DNA of 64,000 bases from Sphingomonadaceae bacterium (GCA_947473355.1 CANJCQ010000001.1:124001-188000), one strand, 5' to 3'; positions 35,776 to 44,449 are shown, numbered from the stretch's first letter. Program-made: numbers and translations. The notes: generated by a model from the sequence alone, not told the origin.

Positions 35776-36641
35776 GCCATGGCTCCCTTGTTCAGCGCTT
35801 CGCAAAGCGTACGTGCAAAAATGCTGCGCCCGACGCCGCGCCGGTAGTCCGCGCTGGCGGAATGATCTTCGAACGGATCTGTCTCGGATACGGCAAGTTC
35901 GGCAAGGCCGGCCCAGTCGAGCTGGGCGGCATTCTGGCCAAGCATTGCGGCTTCGGTTGCCGCCGCCCTGATCGGGGTCGGACCCATGCCGAACCAGGCA
36001 AGGCCTGCCCGGGAAACACGGCCCTGATCAAGCGTCACTGCGCCAACCAGCCCGACCAACGCGAAATCGCCGGGACGGCGCGCCACTTCATGAAACACGG
36101 TGACCGAGCCGCTCGCCCAGTCGGGGAAGTGGATCGCTGTGACCAACTCGTCAGGTTCAAGCACGGTTGCATAAGGGCCGATGTAGAATTCAGTTGCAGG
36201 GATGCGCCGGGAACCGTTCACCGAGTGCGCCTCGATTTCGGCGCCGAGTGCCACGGCTGCAGCGGGCAGTTCGGCGGCAGGCTCGCCCAGCGAAATCGAA
36301 CCGCCGACCGTTCCACGATTGCGGGTTTGGAAGTGGCCGACATGCGACAGCGCCTTGGTCAGCATTGGTAGGACTGCCGCCAGCTCTGCATTGGCGAGCG
36401 CCGCGTTCTGGCGCGTGACCGGAGCAATGCGGGTCGCACCACGCTCACGCGAGATGCCCTGCAGTTCGGGGATCCGGTTTATGTCGACGATAATCCCGGG
36501 AGTCGACATGCGCAGTGCCAGCAGCGGCAGCAGCGTCTGCCCGCCTGCCAGGATGGTCGCATCGCCCGCTCCGCGATCGAGTTGCTCAAGCGCCTGGTCG
36601 ATAGTTTTGGGAGCGAAGTAGTCGAAGGGTGCCGGCTTCAT
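35772..36641 (-). CDS. Molybdenum hydroxylase FAD subunit (CoxM type)
   Basis: FAD-binding subunit of 289 residues: AGGQTLLPLLALRM at about 31-44 and TVGGSIS near 112 are the two FAD-contact segments of the vanillyl-alcohol-oxidase-type fold; the C-terminal third is the CO dehydrogenase flavoprotein C-terminal domain. Accepts electrons from the FeS subunit. Overlaps the CoxG-like gene and the small subunit by 4 bases each. Confidence 0.94.
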   Translation of the reverse strand: MKPAPFDYFAPKTIDQALEQLDRGAGDATILAGGQTLLPLLALRMSTPGIIVDINRIPELQGISRERGATRIAPVTRQNAALANAELAAVLPMLTKALSHVGHFQTRNRGTVGGSISLGEPAAELPAAAVALGAEIEAHSVNGSRRIPATEFYIGPYATVLEPDELVTAIHFPDWASGSVTVFHEVARRPGDFALVGLVGAVTLDQGRVSRAGLAWFGMGPTPIRAAATEAAMLGQNAAQLDWAGLAELAVSETDPFEDHSASADYRRGVGRSIFARTLCEALNKGAMA

Positions 36642-37438
36642 GACCTGCCGTCCCCCTGGCGGATGAGTAACTGGGCAAGGGTAGGGTCGAGCGTCACCAC
36701 TAACGGACCGGCGCGGCGGCCGCAGGCGTAACCGAAGGCTGCCACCCCGGCGATTGCGATGGCGAGCAGCGCGCCCAGCAGTGGCTCGGAAAGCCCCACG
36801 CCGCCGCAAAGGAACCCGGCAAGCGCTGCGAGAAACACTGCCCCGATCCAGGGAAGCAGAGCAGACTGTGCCTGGGCAGCGGGCTGGGTCGGCGCGAAGG
36901 GCTGGGCCGCAACCTGTGTTGCAACTGGCTGCTCGGCGGCAGTATCGGCCGCAGGGTCTGCCGCGTTCGGCGCGGCGGCTGCAGTTGCCGTTTCCTCGTT
37001 AGCCGTCACCAGTGCGCCGAAGCGCTTGAAAAACGTGCCTGCGAGCTGCTTGGCGGTTGCGTCGACGATAGGGCCGCCAACCTGCGCAAGCCGACCGCCG
37101 ACTTCGGCATCGACTTCGTAGGTCAATCGGGTGGCATAGCCTTCATCGGCAAGCAACACTTTGGCGCTGCCGCGGGCAAATCCGGCAGTGCCGCCCTGGC
37201 CTTCTCCCGAGATGACATAGGAACTGGGCGGATCGAGCTCCGACAGCGTGACTGCCCCGTTGAACCTGGCGCCGATCGGACCGATCTTGATTGCAACAGT
37301 CGCCTTCAGTCGGACGTCGGATTCCTTTTCAAGGGTTTGGCAGCCCGGAATGCACTGTTTCAGCACCTCCGGATCGTTCAATGCATCCCAGACCCGCGCC
37401 CGCGGCGCGGCGATAATCTGCTCCCCATTCATTTTCAT
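36638..37438 (-). CDS. CoxG-like SRPBCC protein with C-terminal membrane anchor
   Basis: Protein of 266 residues in three parts: an SRPBCC/CoxG domain (1-146; MKMNGEQIIAAPRARVWDAL, IPGCQTLEK), an Ala/Pro-rich linker (about 147-192) and two hydrophobic helices (about 193-213 and 220-240). CoxG tethers the CO dehydrogenase to the membrane in known systems, so this protein probably docks the Mo hydroxylase at the inner membrane. First of the ATGA-overlapping chain of four. Confidence 0.9.
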   Translation of the reverse strand: MKMNGEQIIAAPRARVWDALNDPEVLKQCIPGCQTLEKESDVRLKATVAIKIGPIGARFNGAVTLSELDPPSSYVISGEGQGGTAGFARGSAKVLLADEGYATRLTYEVDAEVGGRLAQVGGPIVDATAKQLAGTFFKRFGALVTANEETATAAAAPNAADPAADTAAEQPVATQVAAQPFAPTQPAAQAQSALLPWIGAVFLAALAGFLCGGVGLSEPLLGALLAIAIAGVAAFGYACGRRAGPLVVTLDPTLAQLLIRQGDGRS

Positions 37439-37497
37439 CGTTCGGGTAGCTCCTTGGCTCTTGATTCAGGCAGTCGGTGGCAATGGGTTGCGCGTGC

Positions 37498-37818
37498 TCA
37501 CTTCTGGAACTCCGGAGTGGTGACACGAATTCCGTCGAGGGCTTCGGTCACCGGGATCTGGCAGGCGAGGCGGGCGTTGGGGTCTTCCTCTCCTGAAGCT
37601 TCGATCATCGCGAGCTCTTCTTCCTGTGCCGGGGCAAGCATTTCCAGCCATTGGTCGGTGATATAGATGCGGCACGTGCCGCAATAGCAATTGCCGCCGC
37701 ATACGGCTTCAATCCCATCCACCCCATTCTGGATTGCGCCTTCCATGATGGTCATGTCCACCGGCACATCGACTTCATTCTCGGCTCCATCATGGGTAAC
37801 GTAGGTTATCTTCACCAT
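37498..37818 (-). CDS. [2Fe-2S] ferredoxin (putidaredoxin type)
   Basis: Ferredoxin of 106 residues; ligands Cys40, Cys46, Cys49 (CGGNCYCGTC) and Cys86, extra Cys44. Close to the ferredoxin at 12211. The ATG at 37818 has GAGGAGAG eight bases upstream. It lies 59 bases before the CoxG gene and shares its promoter region. No P450 is adjacent, so it may serve the unpaired P450s at 29140, 13792 or 43188. Confidence 0.94.
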   Translation of the reverse strand: MVKITYVTHDGAENEVDVPVDMTIMEGAIQNGVDGIEAVCGGNCYCGTCRIYITDQWLEMLAPAQEEELAMIEASGEEDPNARLACQIPVTEALDGIRVTTPEFQK

Positions 37819-37888
37819 TTGAAATGCTCTCCTCATATGCCACATTTCCCGGCATTCGATTGACATTGCAAGCGCCCTGAGTGAATTC

Positions 37889-37904
37889 TGTCACCCGACT
37901 GACG
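37889..37904 (-). promoter_or_regulatory. Operator-like repeat upstream of the ferredoxin/Mo-hydroxylase operon
   Basis: Read on the minus strand this is CGTCAGTCGGGTGACA, matching the repeat at 32061 at 13 of 16 positions, 71 bases before the ferredoxin start. -35/-10 boxes were not fixed. Confidence 0.55.
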
Positions 37905-38216
37905 ATTTTTTGGTCTCGGGCACTTCGAGCGAGAGCGACTTGATTGGCTCTGATCCGCGCTGCAGCGCCATTTGCAGCCGCGACAGGCATCGTCTCATGC
38001 CGGTTTCGCATACTGGCATGGCGGAGTATGGAGGCATGAGAAGGCAGGGTTCGGGCTATCGCGACGAACATCGACCGATTCGGTTGTCCGCCAGACCTGC
38101 TGGAGCGGGAATTGGGCCCGAGCGAGAATTGGAATAGACAACAATTGACATAGCGCGGCCATGGGAGTGAGCTTTGCTCAGACCTCAAGGCAACTAAACT
38201 GCAAGGAGAGTCAGCA

Positions 38217-39527
38217 GTGGAAATGAACGATATGGTGATCATCAGCGTCGATGATCACATGAGCGAACCGGGCGAATTGTTCGACAAGCATCTGACCGGC
38301 GATGCTTATGCCACCGCGCCAAAGCTGCATAGGACAGAAAACGGGACGAGCTTCTGGCGCTACCAGGGCCGGACCCAGCCTTCTGTGGGGCTCAATGCCG
38401 TGGTTGGCCGCCCACTCGAGGAATTCGGGATGGAGCCGACCGCGATCGATCAGCTGCGCGAAGGGGTTTACAACGTCGATGCACGCGTCGACGACATGAA
38501 CGTCAACGGCATTGCCGCCTCGCTGTGCTTCGGCAGCTTTGTCGGCTTCGATGGCAACCTGTTCCAGAAAGTGCCCGACAAGGATCAGGCATTGGTCCAC
38601 CTTCGCGGCTACAATGACTGGCATGTCGATGAATGGTGCGGCGCGCATCCCGGGCGGTTCATCCCCTGCGGCATCATGCCGACATGGAACATGGACGCCA
38701 CGGTGGAAGAGATAAAACGCCTCGCCGCCAAGGGCTGTACTTCAGTTTCGCTGTGCGACAACCCGACCGTATTGGGCCTGCCTTCGATCCACAATGAATA
38801 CTGGGAGCCGTTCTGGAAGGCAATCACCGATGCGGACATCACCATGTGCCTGCATATCGGCACCGGCAACCCCGCGCCGCATGCCTCGATGGAAACCCCG
38901 ATCGAGGCCTGGATCAGCACCATGCCGATGGCGATTGCAACCGGCGCGGCGGACTGGCTCAATCTCGACGCGCTCAAGCGCTATCCGACGATGAAGATCG
39001 CGCTGTCCGAAGGCAGCATTGGCTGGGTGCCCTATTTCCTCGAACGCTGCGATTTCAGCCATTCGCGCCACCACAAGTGGACTCATTCGACCTTCGAGAA
39101 TGAGAAGCCGAGCGAACTGTTCCGCAAGCACTTCCTCAACTGCTTCATCGAGGACGAGTTCGGCCTGCGCAACCTGGCCGATATCGGCGAAGACATGGTC
39201 GCCTACGAATGTGACTATCCGCATTCGGACTGCCTGTGGCCCGAAGTGCCCGAGCGGCTTTGGCCCCATGTAAATCACCTGACGGAAGCCCAGATCGACA
39301 AGGTCACGCATCTCAATGCCATGCGCTTCTTCAACTTCGATCCATTCAAGCACCATAGCCGCGAGGCGCTGAGCGTGGGTGGTCTGCGCGCTGCCGCCAA
39401 GGCCAAGGGCGTCGATACCACGCCCAAGTCCAAGGGCGGCGAAGCCCCGCTGGCGGCCGGCGAAGTGCGCGTCGTTACTTCGGGTGATATCGTCAAGATG
39501 ATGACGCGCCACGCCGAAGCGGCCTGA
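38217..39527 (+). CDS. Amidohydrolase-2-family metal-dependent hydrolase or decarboxylase
   Basis: TIM-barrel enzyme of 436 residues. Strand 1 reads ISVDDHMSEP (about 8-17), followed by CLHIGTG, LKRYPTMKIALSEGS and ECDYPHSD with the C-terminal Asp. The start is the GTG at 38217, because AAGGAGAG is placed eight bases before it; ATG 38223 is the alternative. Single-gene unit, convergent with the bicupin. Related to 20151, 55706 and 57134. Confidence 0.88.
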   Translation: MEMNDMVIISVDDHMSEPGELFDKHLTGDAYATAPKLHRTENGTSFWRYQGRTQPSVGLNAVVGRPLEEFGMEPTAIDQLREGVYNVDARVDDMNVNGIAASLCFGSFVGFDGNLFQKVPDKDQALVHLRGYNDWHVDEWCGAHPGRFIPCGIMPTWNMDATVEEIKRLAAKGCTSVSLCDNPTVLGLPSIHNEYWEPFWKAITDADITMCLHIGTGNPAPHASMETPIEAWISTMPMAIATGAADWLNLDALKRYPTMKIALSEGSIGWVPYFLERCDFSHSRHHKWTHSTFENEKPSELFRKHFLNCFIEDEFGLRNLADIGEDMVAYECDYPHSDCLWPEVPERLWPHVNHLTEAQIDKVTHLNAMRFFNFDPFKHHSREALSVGGLRAAAKAKGVDTTPKSKGGEAPLAAGEVRVVTSGDIVKMMTRHAEAA

Positions 39528-39558
39528 TCCCCAGACACTCGGATCTGGTTAAACTACG

Positions 39559-39585
39559 CGGGCGGGGATTTCGTGTCCTCGCCCG
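39559..39585. terminator. GC-rich hairpin between convergent genes
   Basis: CGGGCGGGGA (39559-39568) pairs with TCCTCGCCCG (39576-39585), loop of 7 bases, one G-U pair. Positioned between the amidohydrolase and bicupin stops. No U tract. Confidence 0.55.
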
Positions 39586-39593
39586 TTCGCGCG

Positions 39594-40385
39594 TCAGCTC
39601 GCCGGTAGATCGATATAGGCCGGCCGCTTGCCGCCAAGGTGCCTTTCCCATCCATCCGCTTCCCGGGACACCCGGCCATCGGCGCGGCGGTTCTCGCCGG
39701 GCCTGACAGGGCGGAAGTTGATGAAGCCAAGGCCTTCGGGACCGGGATCGAATGAATACATTGTCAGGGCATGGACCGCGAGCGCGGTGCCCGGGCCGAT
39801 CATCCGGTTGCCGAGCCTCGCACCGCCGCGGATAACAAAGATAATCTCGTCTTCGGTATGGCAGTGCGGGCTGCGGCTTTGCGTTTCGGGAGTGACGAAT
39901 TCGGGCGCGAACATGTTTTCGTGCAGCCACAACTCACAGGTCGGGCAGGCGGAATCAAAATGCAGGCCGCCGGAAACGCCGGGGATCATGACCGGTATGC
40001 GCGGCACGCGTTCGACCGGCAACAAATGGACATGCCCGCCGCCGCGTGGCTTCTGCGGCGCAGTGGCGGTCGTGAATATCAGTAGTTTCGCGCCTTCATC
40101 CGCCGCGACCAATTCCAGAGCGGCGCCATGTTCCACCACCAGGCTTGATCCGGCGGCGAGGCGGTGTCCACCGGTATGGACCGCGCCGGTCCAGACAAAG
40201 GCGAGGCAATCCAACGCGCGGGGGCCAATGTGGAGCGCACCTCCGGGGGTAAGCTCGTTACAATGAAGATGCAGCGGGTCCTTCGGCCCGGCGAGGTAGG
40301 CGGTGCTTCGGGACTGTCCGGAAAAGCCGGCCGGCAAGTCGCAAGCCGCAGCCTTTTGCGGGGTCACCACAGTTACTTTCGCCAT
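39594..40385 (-). CDS. Bicupin protein
   Basis: Protein of 263 residues with two cupin-like halves. The first (about 35-110) has degenerate metal ligands (LHLHCNEL). The second (about 150-230) keeps HCHTEDE at 174-180, the typical HxH-E metal site, then FVIRGGARLG. Could be a ring-cleaving dioxygenase, isomerase or effector-binding protein; cupin families are too mixed to choose. The ATG at 40385 follows a GGAG-containing stretch. Divergent from the TetR gene at 40526. Confidence 0.8.
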   Translation of the reverse strand: MAKVTVVTPQKAAACDLPAGFSGQSRSTAYLAGPKDPLHLHCNELTPGGALHIGPRALDCLAFVWTGAVHTGGHRLAAGSSLVVEHGAALELVAADEGAKLLIFTTATAPQKPRGGGHVHLLPVERVPRIPVMIPGVSGGLHFDSACPTCELWLHENMFAPEFVTPETQSRSPHCHTEDEIIFVIRGGARLGNRMIGPGTALAVHALTMYSFDPGPEGLGFINFRPVRPGENRRADGRVSREADGWERHLGGKRPAYIDLPAS

Positions 40386-40448
40386 TGCCTGCCACTCCGC
40401 CCGACGGGAACGAATGCGGGCGCCTTGCACGGGTGCAGTGCGCGCATA

Positions 40449-40484
40449 CAAGTGCAACTATACCCACACTTGAGGGCAAACCAA
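40449..40484 (-). promoter_or_regulatory. Promoter and inverted repeat between bicupin and TetR genes
   Basis: Minus strand: TTGGTT (40479-40484), 16-base spacer, TATAGT (40457-40462). An inverted repeat CAAGTG / CACTTG (40449-40454 and 40467-40472, 12 apart) brackets the -10 box. Candidate operator of the divergent TetR regulator at 40526. Confidence 0.55.
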
Positions 40485-40525
40485 TATATTTGCGGTGCCT
40501 CCCATTTTATGGCAGCCAGCCCGGC

Positions 40526-41155
40526 ATGTCGACACAGGTCCAGTTTTTCCGAATTGAAGAACCTGCCGAAGGTCTGCGTTCGCGCAAGAAGGCCAGGACG
40601 CGGATGATGATCGAAGACGCGGCGCTCCGCCTGTTTGCAGAGCAGGGCTATGAAGCCACGACTGTCGAGCAGATCGCCGCCGAGGTGGAGATATCGACTA
40701 CCACGTTCTTCCGCTATTTTCCCAGCAAGGCCGATGTCATTCTGTGCCATCAGGATGCCAATATGCCCCAGTTGCGCGCGGCCATTATCGCCTATCCTCC
40801 CGGAGAGAGCGACCTGACGGCGGTGGAACATGCGATCAAACAAGTCTGGGTGCCCAATGCCGATCCGCTGCACAGCCAGCGCGCCGGACAGGCTGTGGCG
40901 GCCTCGGTTTCGCTGCGCGGGCTTTACAACGAAATGAGCCGCAACTGGCTAGAAGGAATTGCCGCGGCGCTTGCCGAAAGGCGGGGGCTTCGTGAGCCGG
41001 ATGAGACAGCGATCATCACCGCGCGCGTCGCGCTAGGCGTGTTCAATGAAGCCGTCAGGGCCTGGGGGAGCAAGGGATACAAGGCAGGCGTGGGCACCGA
41101 GGTCGATCGCGCCTTTGCCAGGCTGAGGCAGCTCTCCGCCGAATGGGCGAATTGA
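40526..41155 (+). CDS. TetR/AcrR-family transcriptional regulator
   Basis: Repressor of 209 residues; helix-turn-helix about 22-70 (RTRMMIEDAALRLFAEQGYE, IAAEVEISTTTFFRYFPSKA). Same recognition-helix end (TTFFRYF / RTFFRYF) as the TetR at 25695. Start ATG 40526 has a weak ribosome binding site. It heads a plus-strand group of two SDRs, a P450 and a TauD enzyme, and faces the bicupin gene across a promoter with an inverted repeat. Confidence 0.9.
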   Translation: MSTQVQFFRIEEPAEGLRSRKKARTRMMIEDAALRLFAEQGYEATTVEQIAAEVEISTTTFFRYFPSKADVILCHQDANMPQLRAAIIAYPPGESDLTAVEHAIKQVWVPNADPLHSQRAGQAVAASVSLRGLYNEMSRNWLEGIAAALAERRGLREPDETAIITARVALGVFNEAVRAWGSKGYKAGVGTEVDRAFARLRQLSAEWAN

Positions 41156-41177
41156 TTCAGACGAGGAGGAGCGAGAC

Positions 41178-41243
41178 ATGATCAAAGGCAAACACAGCGC
41201 AAGCCCGACAATTGCGGCAAATGCAGGGGATCCGGCGCTATGA
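41178..41243 (+). CDS. Possible 21-residue peptide coupled to the next SDR
   Basis: ATG at 41178 directly after a very strong ribosome binding stretch (GAGGAGGAGCGAG), 21 codons, and TGA overlapping the ATG of the SDR at 41240 (ATGA). No homology recognised. May be a leader that loads ribosomes for the SDR, which itself has only AGGGGA at a long spacing. Confidence 0.4.
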   Translation: MIKGKHSASPTIAANAGDPAL

Positions 41244-42025
41244 CGATTACACTCTCGCTTGAAGGCAAGGTCGCTCTGGTAACCGGCAGCGGACGCGGCA
41301 TCGGGGCAGGGATTGCCCGCAAGTTCGCCGAGGCAGGCGCCGCCATCGCGGTGACAGGCAGGACAAGCGCGGAGATCGACGCGGTCGCTGCGGAAATTCG
41401 CGAGGCCGGCGGCAAGGCGCTGGCCATTCAGGTCGATCTCTCCGATCCCGAACAGTTGCCTGGCCTGGTCGAAAAGACCGTCGCCGAGTTCGGTGGGCTG
41501 GACATCATTGTCCACAATGCTGGCGGCGCGATGTCGCCCTCGTTCGTCGATACGACCTATCAGCTCCTCGAGGAACATTTCCGCCTGATTGTATCTATGC
41601 CTTTCGAGCTGACACGGCTGGCCCTGCCGCATCTGCTTGCTCGGCCCGGGGCCAACGTCATCACCATCCTGTCGCCTGGCGCCTACAGCGCCCCGCGTGG
41701 CAATCTGGCCTATTATGTTGCCAAAATGGCGCTGACCCAGATGACCAAGCTGATGGCGGCAGACATCGGGCCGAAAGTCAGGGTCAACGGGATCATTCCG
41801 GGGCCGATCGTTACCCCGGCACTCGACCGGGTGTTCGAGATCAAGCCCGAAATCCGCCAGATTGCCATGAACGCGGCGCGGGTGCGTCGGCTTGGCCTGC
41901 CTGAGGACGTCGCGATGGGCGCACTCTATCTGGCATCATCCGCCGCTTCCTTTGTTACTGGCTCTATCCTGCCGATCGACGGTGGGCGGGTCGAAGAGAC
42001 GCGCGTGGTTTCACCGGACCTCTAG
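41240..42025 (+). CDS. Short-chain dehydrogenase/reductase
   Basis: SDR of 261 residues: TGSGRGIGAG at about 14-23, HNAG in place of NNAG, Ser of TILSPGA, and Tyr/Lys (YYVAK). TGRTS after strand 2 suggests NADP. C-terminus LPIDGGR. Its start overlaps the stop of a 21-codon frame. It is followed by another SDR 73 bases downstream. Confidence 0.91.
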   Translation: MTITLSLEGKVALVTGSGRGIGAGIARKFAEAGAAIAVTGRTSAEIDAVAAEIREAGGKALAIQVDLSDPEQLPGLVEKTVAEFGGLDIIVHNAGGAMSPSFVDTTYQLLEEHFRLIVSMPFELTRLALPHLLARPGANVITILSPGAYSAPRGNLAYYVAKMALTQMTKLMAADIGPKVRVNGIIPGPIVTPALDRVFEIKPEIRQIAMNAARVRRLGLPEDVAMGALYLASSAASFVTGSILPIDGGRVEETRVVSPDL

Positions 42026-42098
42026 GCAACTGCGTCTGTGCCATCGGTCACGCGGAGGTGCTGCGCCGCCAACAACTACGAAATATGGGAGATGCCCT

Positions 42099-43019
42099 AT
42101 GAAAGAACTCCGTTTTGACGGCAAGACTGCGGTAGTCACTGGCGCGGGCGGCAATCCCAGCCTCGGCCGGGTCTATGCCATGTTGCTTGCGGCGCGCGGT
42201 GCCAATGTTGTGGTTAATGATATCGGCAGCAAGCATGCGCCGGGGCCAGCCACAGCACAAGGTGTTGTCGATGAAATCCTCGCCCTGGGTGGCAAGGCAG
42301 TTGCCGACGCCAATTCGGTCGCGACCGAACAGGGCGCCGAGGCCATCATCCAGACCGCGCTCGATGCGTTTGGCGGCGTCGATATTGTGGTCAACAATGC
42401 CGGCATTATCTTCAATGTTGCCTTTGATGAAATCTCCGGTGCGGACATCCAGCGCACGATGGACGTGAATCTGCTGGGGCCGATCTGGGTGTCTCGCGCC
42501 GCATGGCCGCACATGAAGAAGACCGGCTATGGACGCATCGTCAACATCGTCTCGGGATCAATGTACGGGTTCGCGCGGCAAGCTGCCTATGCCGCGAGCA
42601 AGGGCGGCGTCTACTCCCTGACGCGCGCCATGGCGACCGAAGGCAATCGCCTGGGCATCAAGGTGAATTCCATTGCGCCGGGGGCTTTCACTCGCATGGT
42701 GATCGGTTCGCAGGAAGAAGATTGCCATACCTACCAGGGAACCAAGGCCAATTTTCCAGCTGAAGTCGTAGCGCCTGCTGTCGCGTTCCTCGCCCATGAA
42801 GCTTGTCCGGTAAACGGCGAATGCTTCGACGTCATGGCGGGTAATGTCCGCCGTATCTACATGGCGCAGACGCCTGGAATTTCCGAAGCTGAAATCACTG
42901 TCGAGAAGGTCGCGGCGCGCTGGGACGAAGTGATGGCGGGCGCATCGTCCGACATCTTCCTGGTTACCGAGGCGTTCGATGGATTCGGTCGCAAGGACAA
43001 GCCTTACCAGCCATCGTAA
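42099..43019 (+). CDS. SDR of the multifunctional-enzyme (MFE-2) type
   Basis: SDR of 306 residues with TGAGGNPSLGRVYA, VVVNDIGS at 37-44, NNAG, Ser of NIVSGS, and Tyr/Lys (YAASK). Like the gene at 4187 it resembles the hydroxyacyl-CoA dehydrogenase domain of MFE-2 with an extra C-terminal part of about 60 residues and no MaoC domain; unlike that gene its NNAG is intact. GGGAG lies seven bases before the ATG at 42099. Confidence 0.9.
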   Translation: MKELRFDGKTAVVTGAGGNPSLGRVYAMLLAARGANVVVNDIGSKHAPGPATAQGVVDEILALGGKAVADANSVATEQGAEAIIQTALDAFGGVDIVVNNAGIIFNVAFDEISGADIQRTMDVNLLGPIWVSRAAWPHMKKTGYGRIVNIVSGSMYGFARQAAYAASKGGVYSLTRAMATEGNRLGIKVNSIAPGAFTRMVIGSQEEDCHTYQGTKANFPAEVVAPAVAFLAHEACPVNGECFDVMAGNVRRIYMAQTPGISEAEITVEKVAARWDEVMAGASSDIFLVTEAFDGFGRKDKPYQPS

Positions 43020-43092
43020 AGCCCAAGCGTGGCAATGCGCAGGCAAGAATGATCGATCCGGAATCCCGGATCATTTGGAGGCCGGGTAAATT

Positions 43093-43188
43093 ATGGGTGA
43101 CAACCAACATAATATACCTGACCTTCGAAATCTGCGTGAGGCCGTGATTCGAATGGTTGTTGCGCACAGGCAAGCAGAGGACGCATGA
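43093..43188 (+). CDS. Possible 31-residue peptide coupled to the P450
   Basis: ATG 43093 with GGAGG about eleven bases upstream opens a 31-codon frame ending in TGA at 43186-43188, overlapping the ATGATG start of the P450. The peptide is charged (…LRNLREAVIRMVVAHRQAEDA) and could form a helix. No family recognised; may be a leader or chance. Confidence 0.35.
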   Translation: MGDNQHNIPDLRNLREAVIRMVVAHRQAEDA

Positions 43189-44408
43189 TGGCCAGTACGG
43201 CGCTCGAAAAGCTCCATTTGCCGTTCCCCCGCCAGGACGTGCTCACTCTGCCACCGATCATTGCCGAGCTTCGTGAGCGGGCCCCTATCGTGCCGGTGGT
43301 CACTCCCACCGGCGATCCCGCGTGGTTCGTGATTGCCTTCGATGAAGCCAAGACGGCCTTTTCCGACAGCCGCTTCGGATATTATACCCACGAGGACCCG
43401 AAAAACGCCTCGCGAATGTCCGAGGCGGCGCTGCATTCGCACCCCATGGGCAATATCGATTTCGAAGATATGATGGCTCGCATGCGCAAGCTGCTGGCGC
43501 CCGGCTTCACGCCGCGCCGGCTGATCCAGTTACAGGGCTGGGTGCAGGATCTGGTTGATAGCTGCTTTGATGCCATGCAGGAAGATCATGACCGCAATCC
43601 CGGCAAACCGGTCAACTTCCACGCCCATGTCGGCTTTCGCCTGCCGGTCCTGGTGATTGCAGCGCTGCTGGGATTCCCGATCGAGGATGCAGGCGAAGTC
43701 ATCGCCCTGTCAAACCGCATGGGCTCGACAGTCGATGGCGCCGACGCCATGGCCGCAGCCGGCGAGTTGCAGGAATACATGCGCGTTCTGGTGGAGCGGA
43801 AGCGGGGCAATCTGGGGCAGGACGTGATTTCGGATTTCATCCGCGCGCAGGACGAGGATCCGGATTTCTTCTCCGTTCGCTCGCTGGAATCCTTCGCCGC
43901 CGGGCTGGTGTTTCCGGGGCACGAAACCACCGTTGTGCGCATGGACTTCGGCGTGCTTTACCTGCTGAACGATCTCTCCCTGCGCGACTGGTTGATGGCC
44001 GATCCGGAAGGCCGCATTGACCAGGTGGTAGACGAAGTGTTGCGCATGACTTCCGCGCACAATTTCGGCCTGATGCGCTATGCCAACGAGGATATCGAGA
44101 TCGGCGGGGTAAACATCCGCAAGGGCGATCTGGTGATCATTTCCGATGCCGCCGCCAACCGCGACCCGAAAGTGTTCGACCGGCCCGAGGCGTTCGATCC
44201 AACCCGCGAGGCAACCCGCCATCTTTCGTTCGGCCATGGACCGCACAAGTGTCTGGGGATGACGCTGGCGCTCATCGAGATGAAATCGGTAATTCTATCG
44301 TTGTTCCGGCGCTTCCCGGATGTGCGGCTTGCAATCGATCCGAGAGAGCTGGCGATCGACAACGCCCGGCTTGGCGGCGGTGTGGAAGATGTGCCGCTGA
44401 TCTGGTGA
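43188..44408 (+). CDS. Cytochrome P450
   Basis: P450 of 406 residues: I-helix PGHETT at 243-248 (Pro for Ala, but Glu and Thr kept), ExxR at E283-R286 (EVLR), haem loop FGHGPHKCLG with Cys355. ATG 43188 has GAGG seven bases upstream; ATG 43185 overlaps it. No ferredoxin gene adjoins; the nearest are at 37498 and 26479 (Rieske). A TauD dioxygenase follows 41 bases after the stop. Confidence 0.94.
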   Translation: MASTALEKLHLPFPRQDVLTLPPIIAELRERAPIVPVVTPTGDPAWFVIAFDEAKTAFSDSRFGYYTHEDPKNASRMSEAALHSHPMGNIDFEDMMARMRKLLAPGFTPRRLIQLQGWVQDLVDSCFDAMQEDHDRNPGKPVNFHAHVGFRLPVLVIAALLGFPIEDAGEVIALSNRMGSTVDGADAMAAAGELQEYMRVLVERKRGNLGQDVISDFIRAQDEDPDFFSVRSLESFAAGLVFPGHETTVVRMDFGVLYLLNDLSLRDWLMADPEGRIDQVVDEVLRMTSAHNFGLMRYANEDIEIGGVNIRKGDLVIISDAAANRDPKVFDRPEAFDPTREATRHLSFGHGPHKCLGMTLALIEMKSVILSLFRRFPDVRLAIDPRELAIDNARLGGGVEDVPLIW

Positions 44409-44449
44409 GCGCTGACCCGCAGCCAATTCCGCGATGGGAGAAAACGACA

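Noticed and set aside
32981..36641. True carbon monoxide dehydrogenase
   Set aside because: The large subunit lacks the AYxCSFR active-site loop of form I CoxL; a general molybdenum hydroxylase is the safer call.
38161..38226. 21-codon frame ending in ATGA at ATG 38223
   Set aside because: No ribosome binding site, and the amidohydrolase probably starts at GTG 38217; shows that such overlaps arise by chance.
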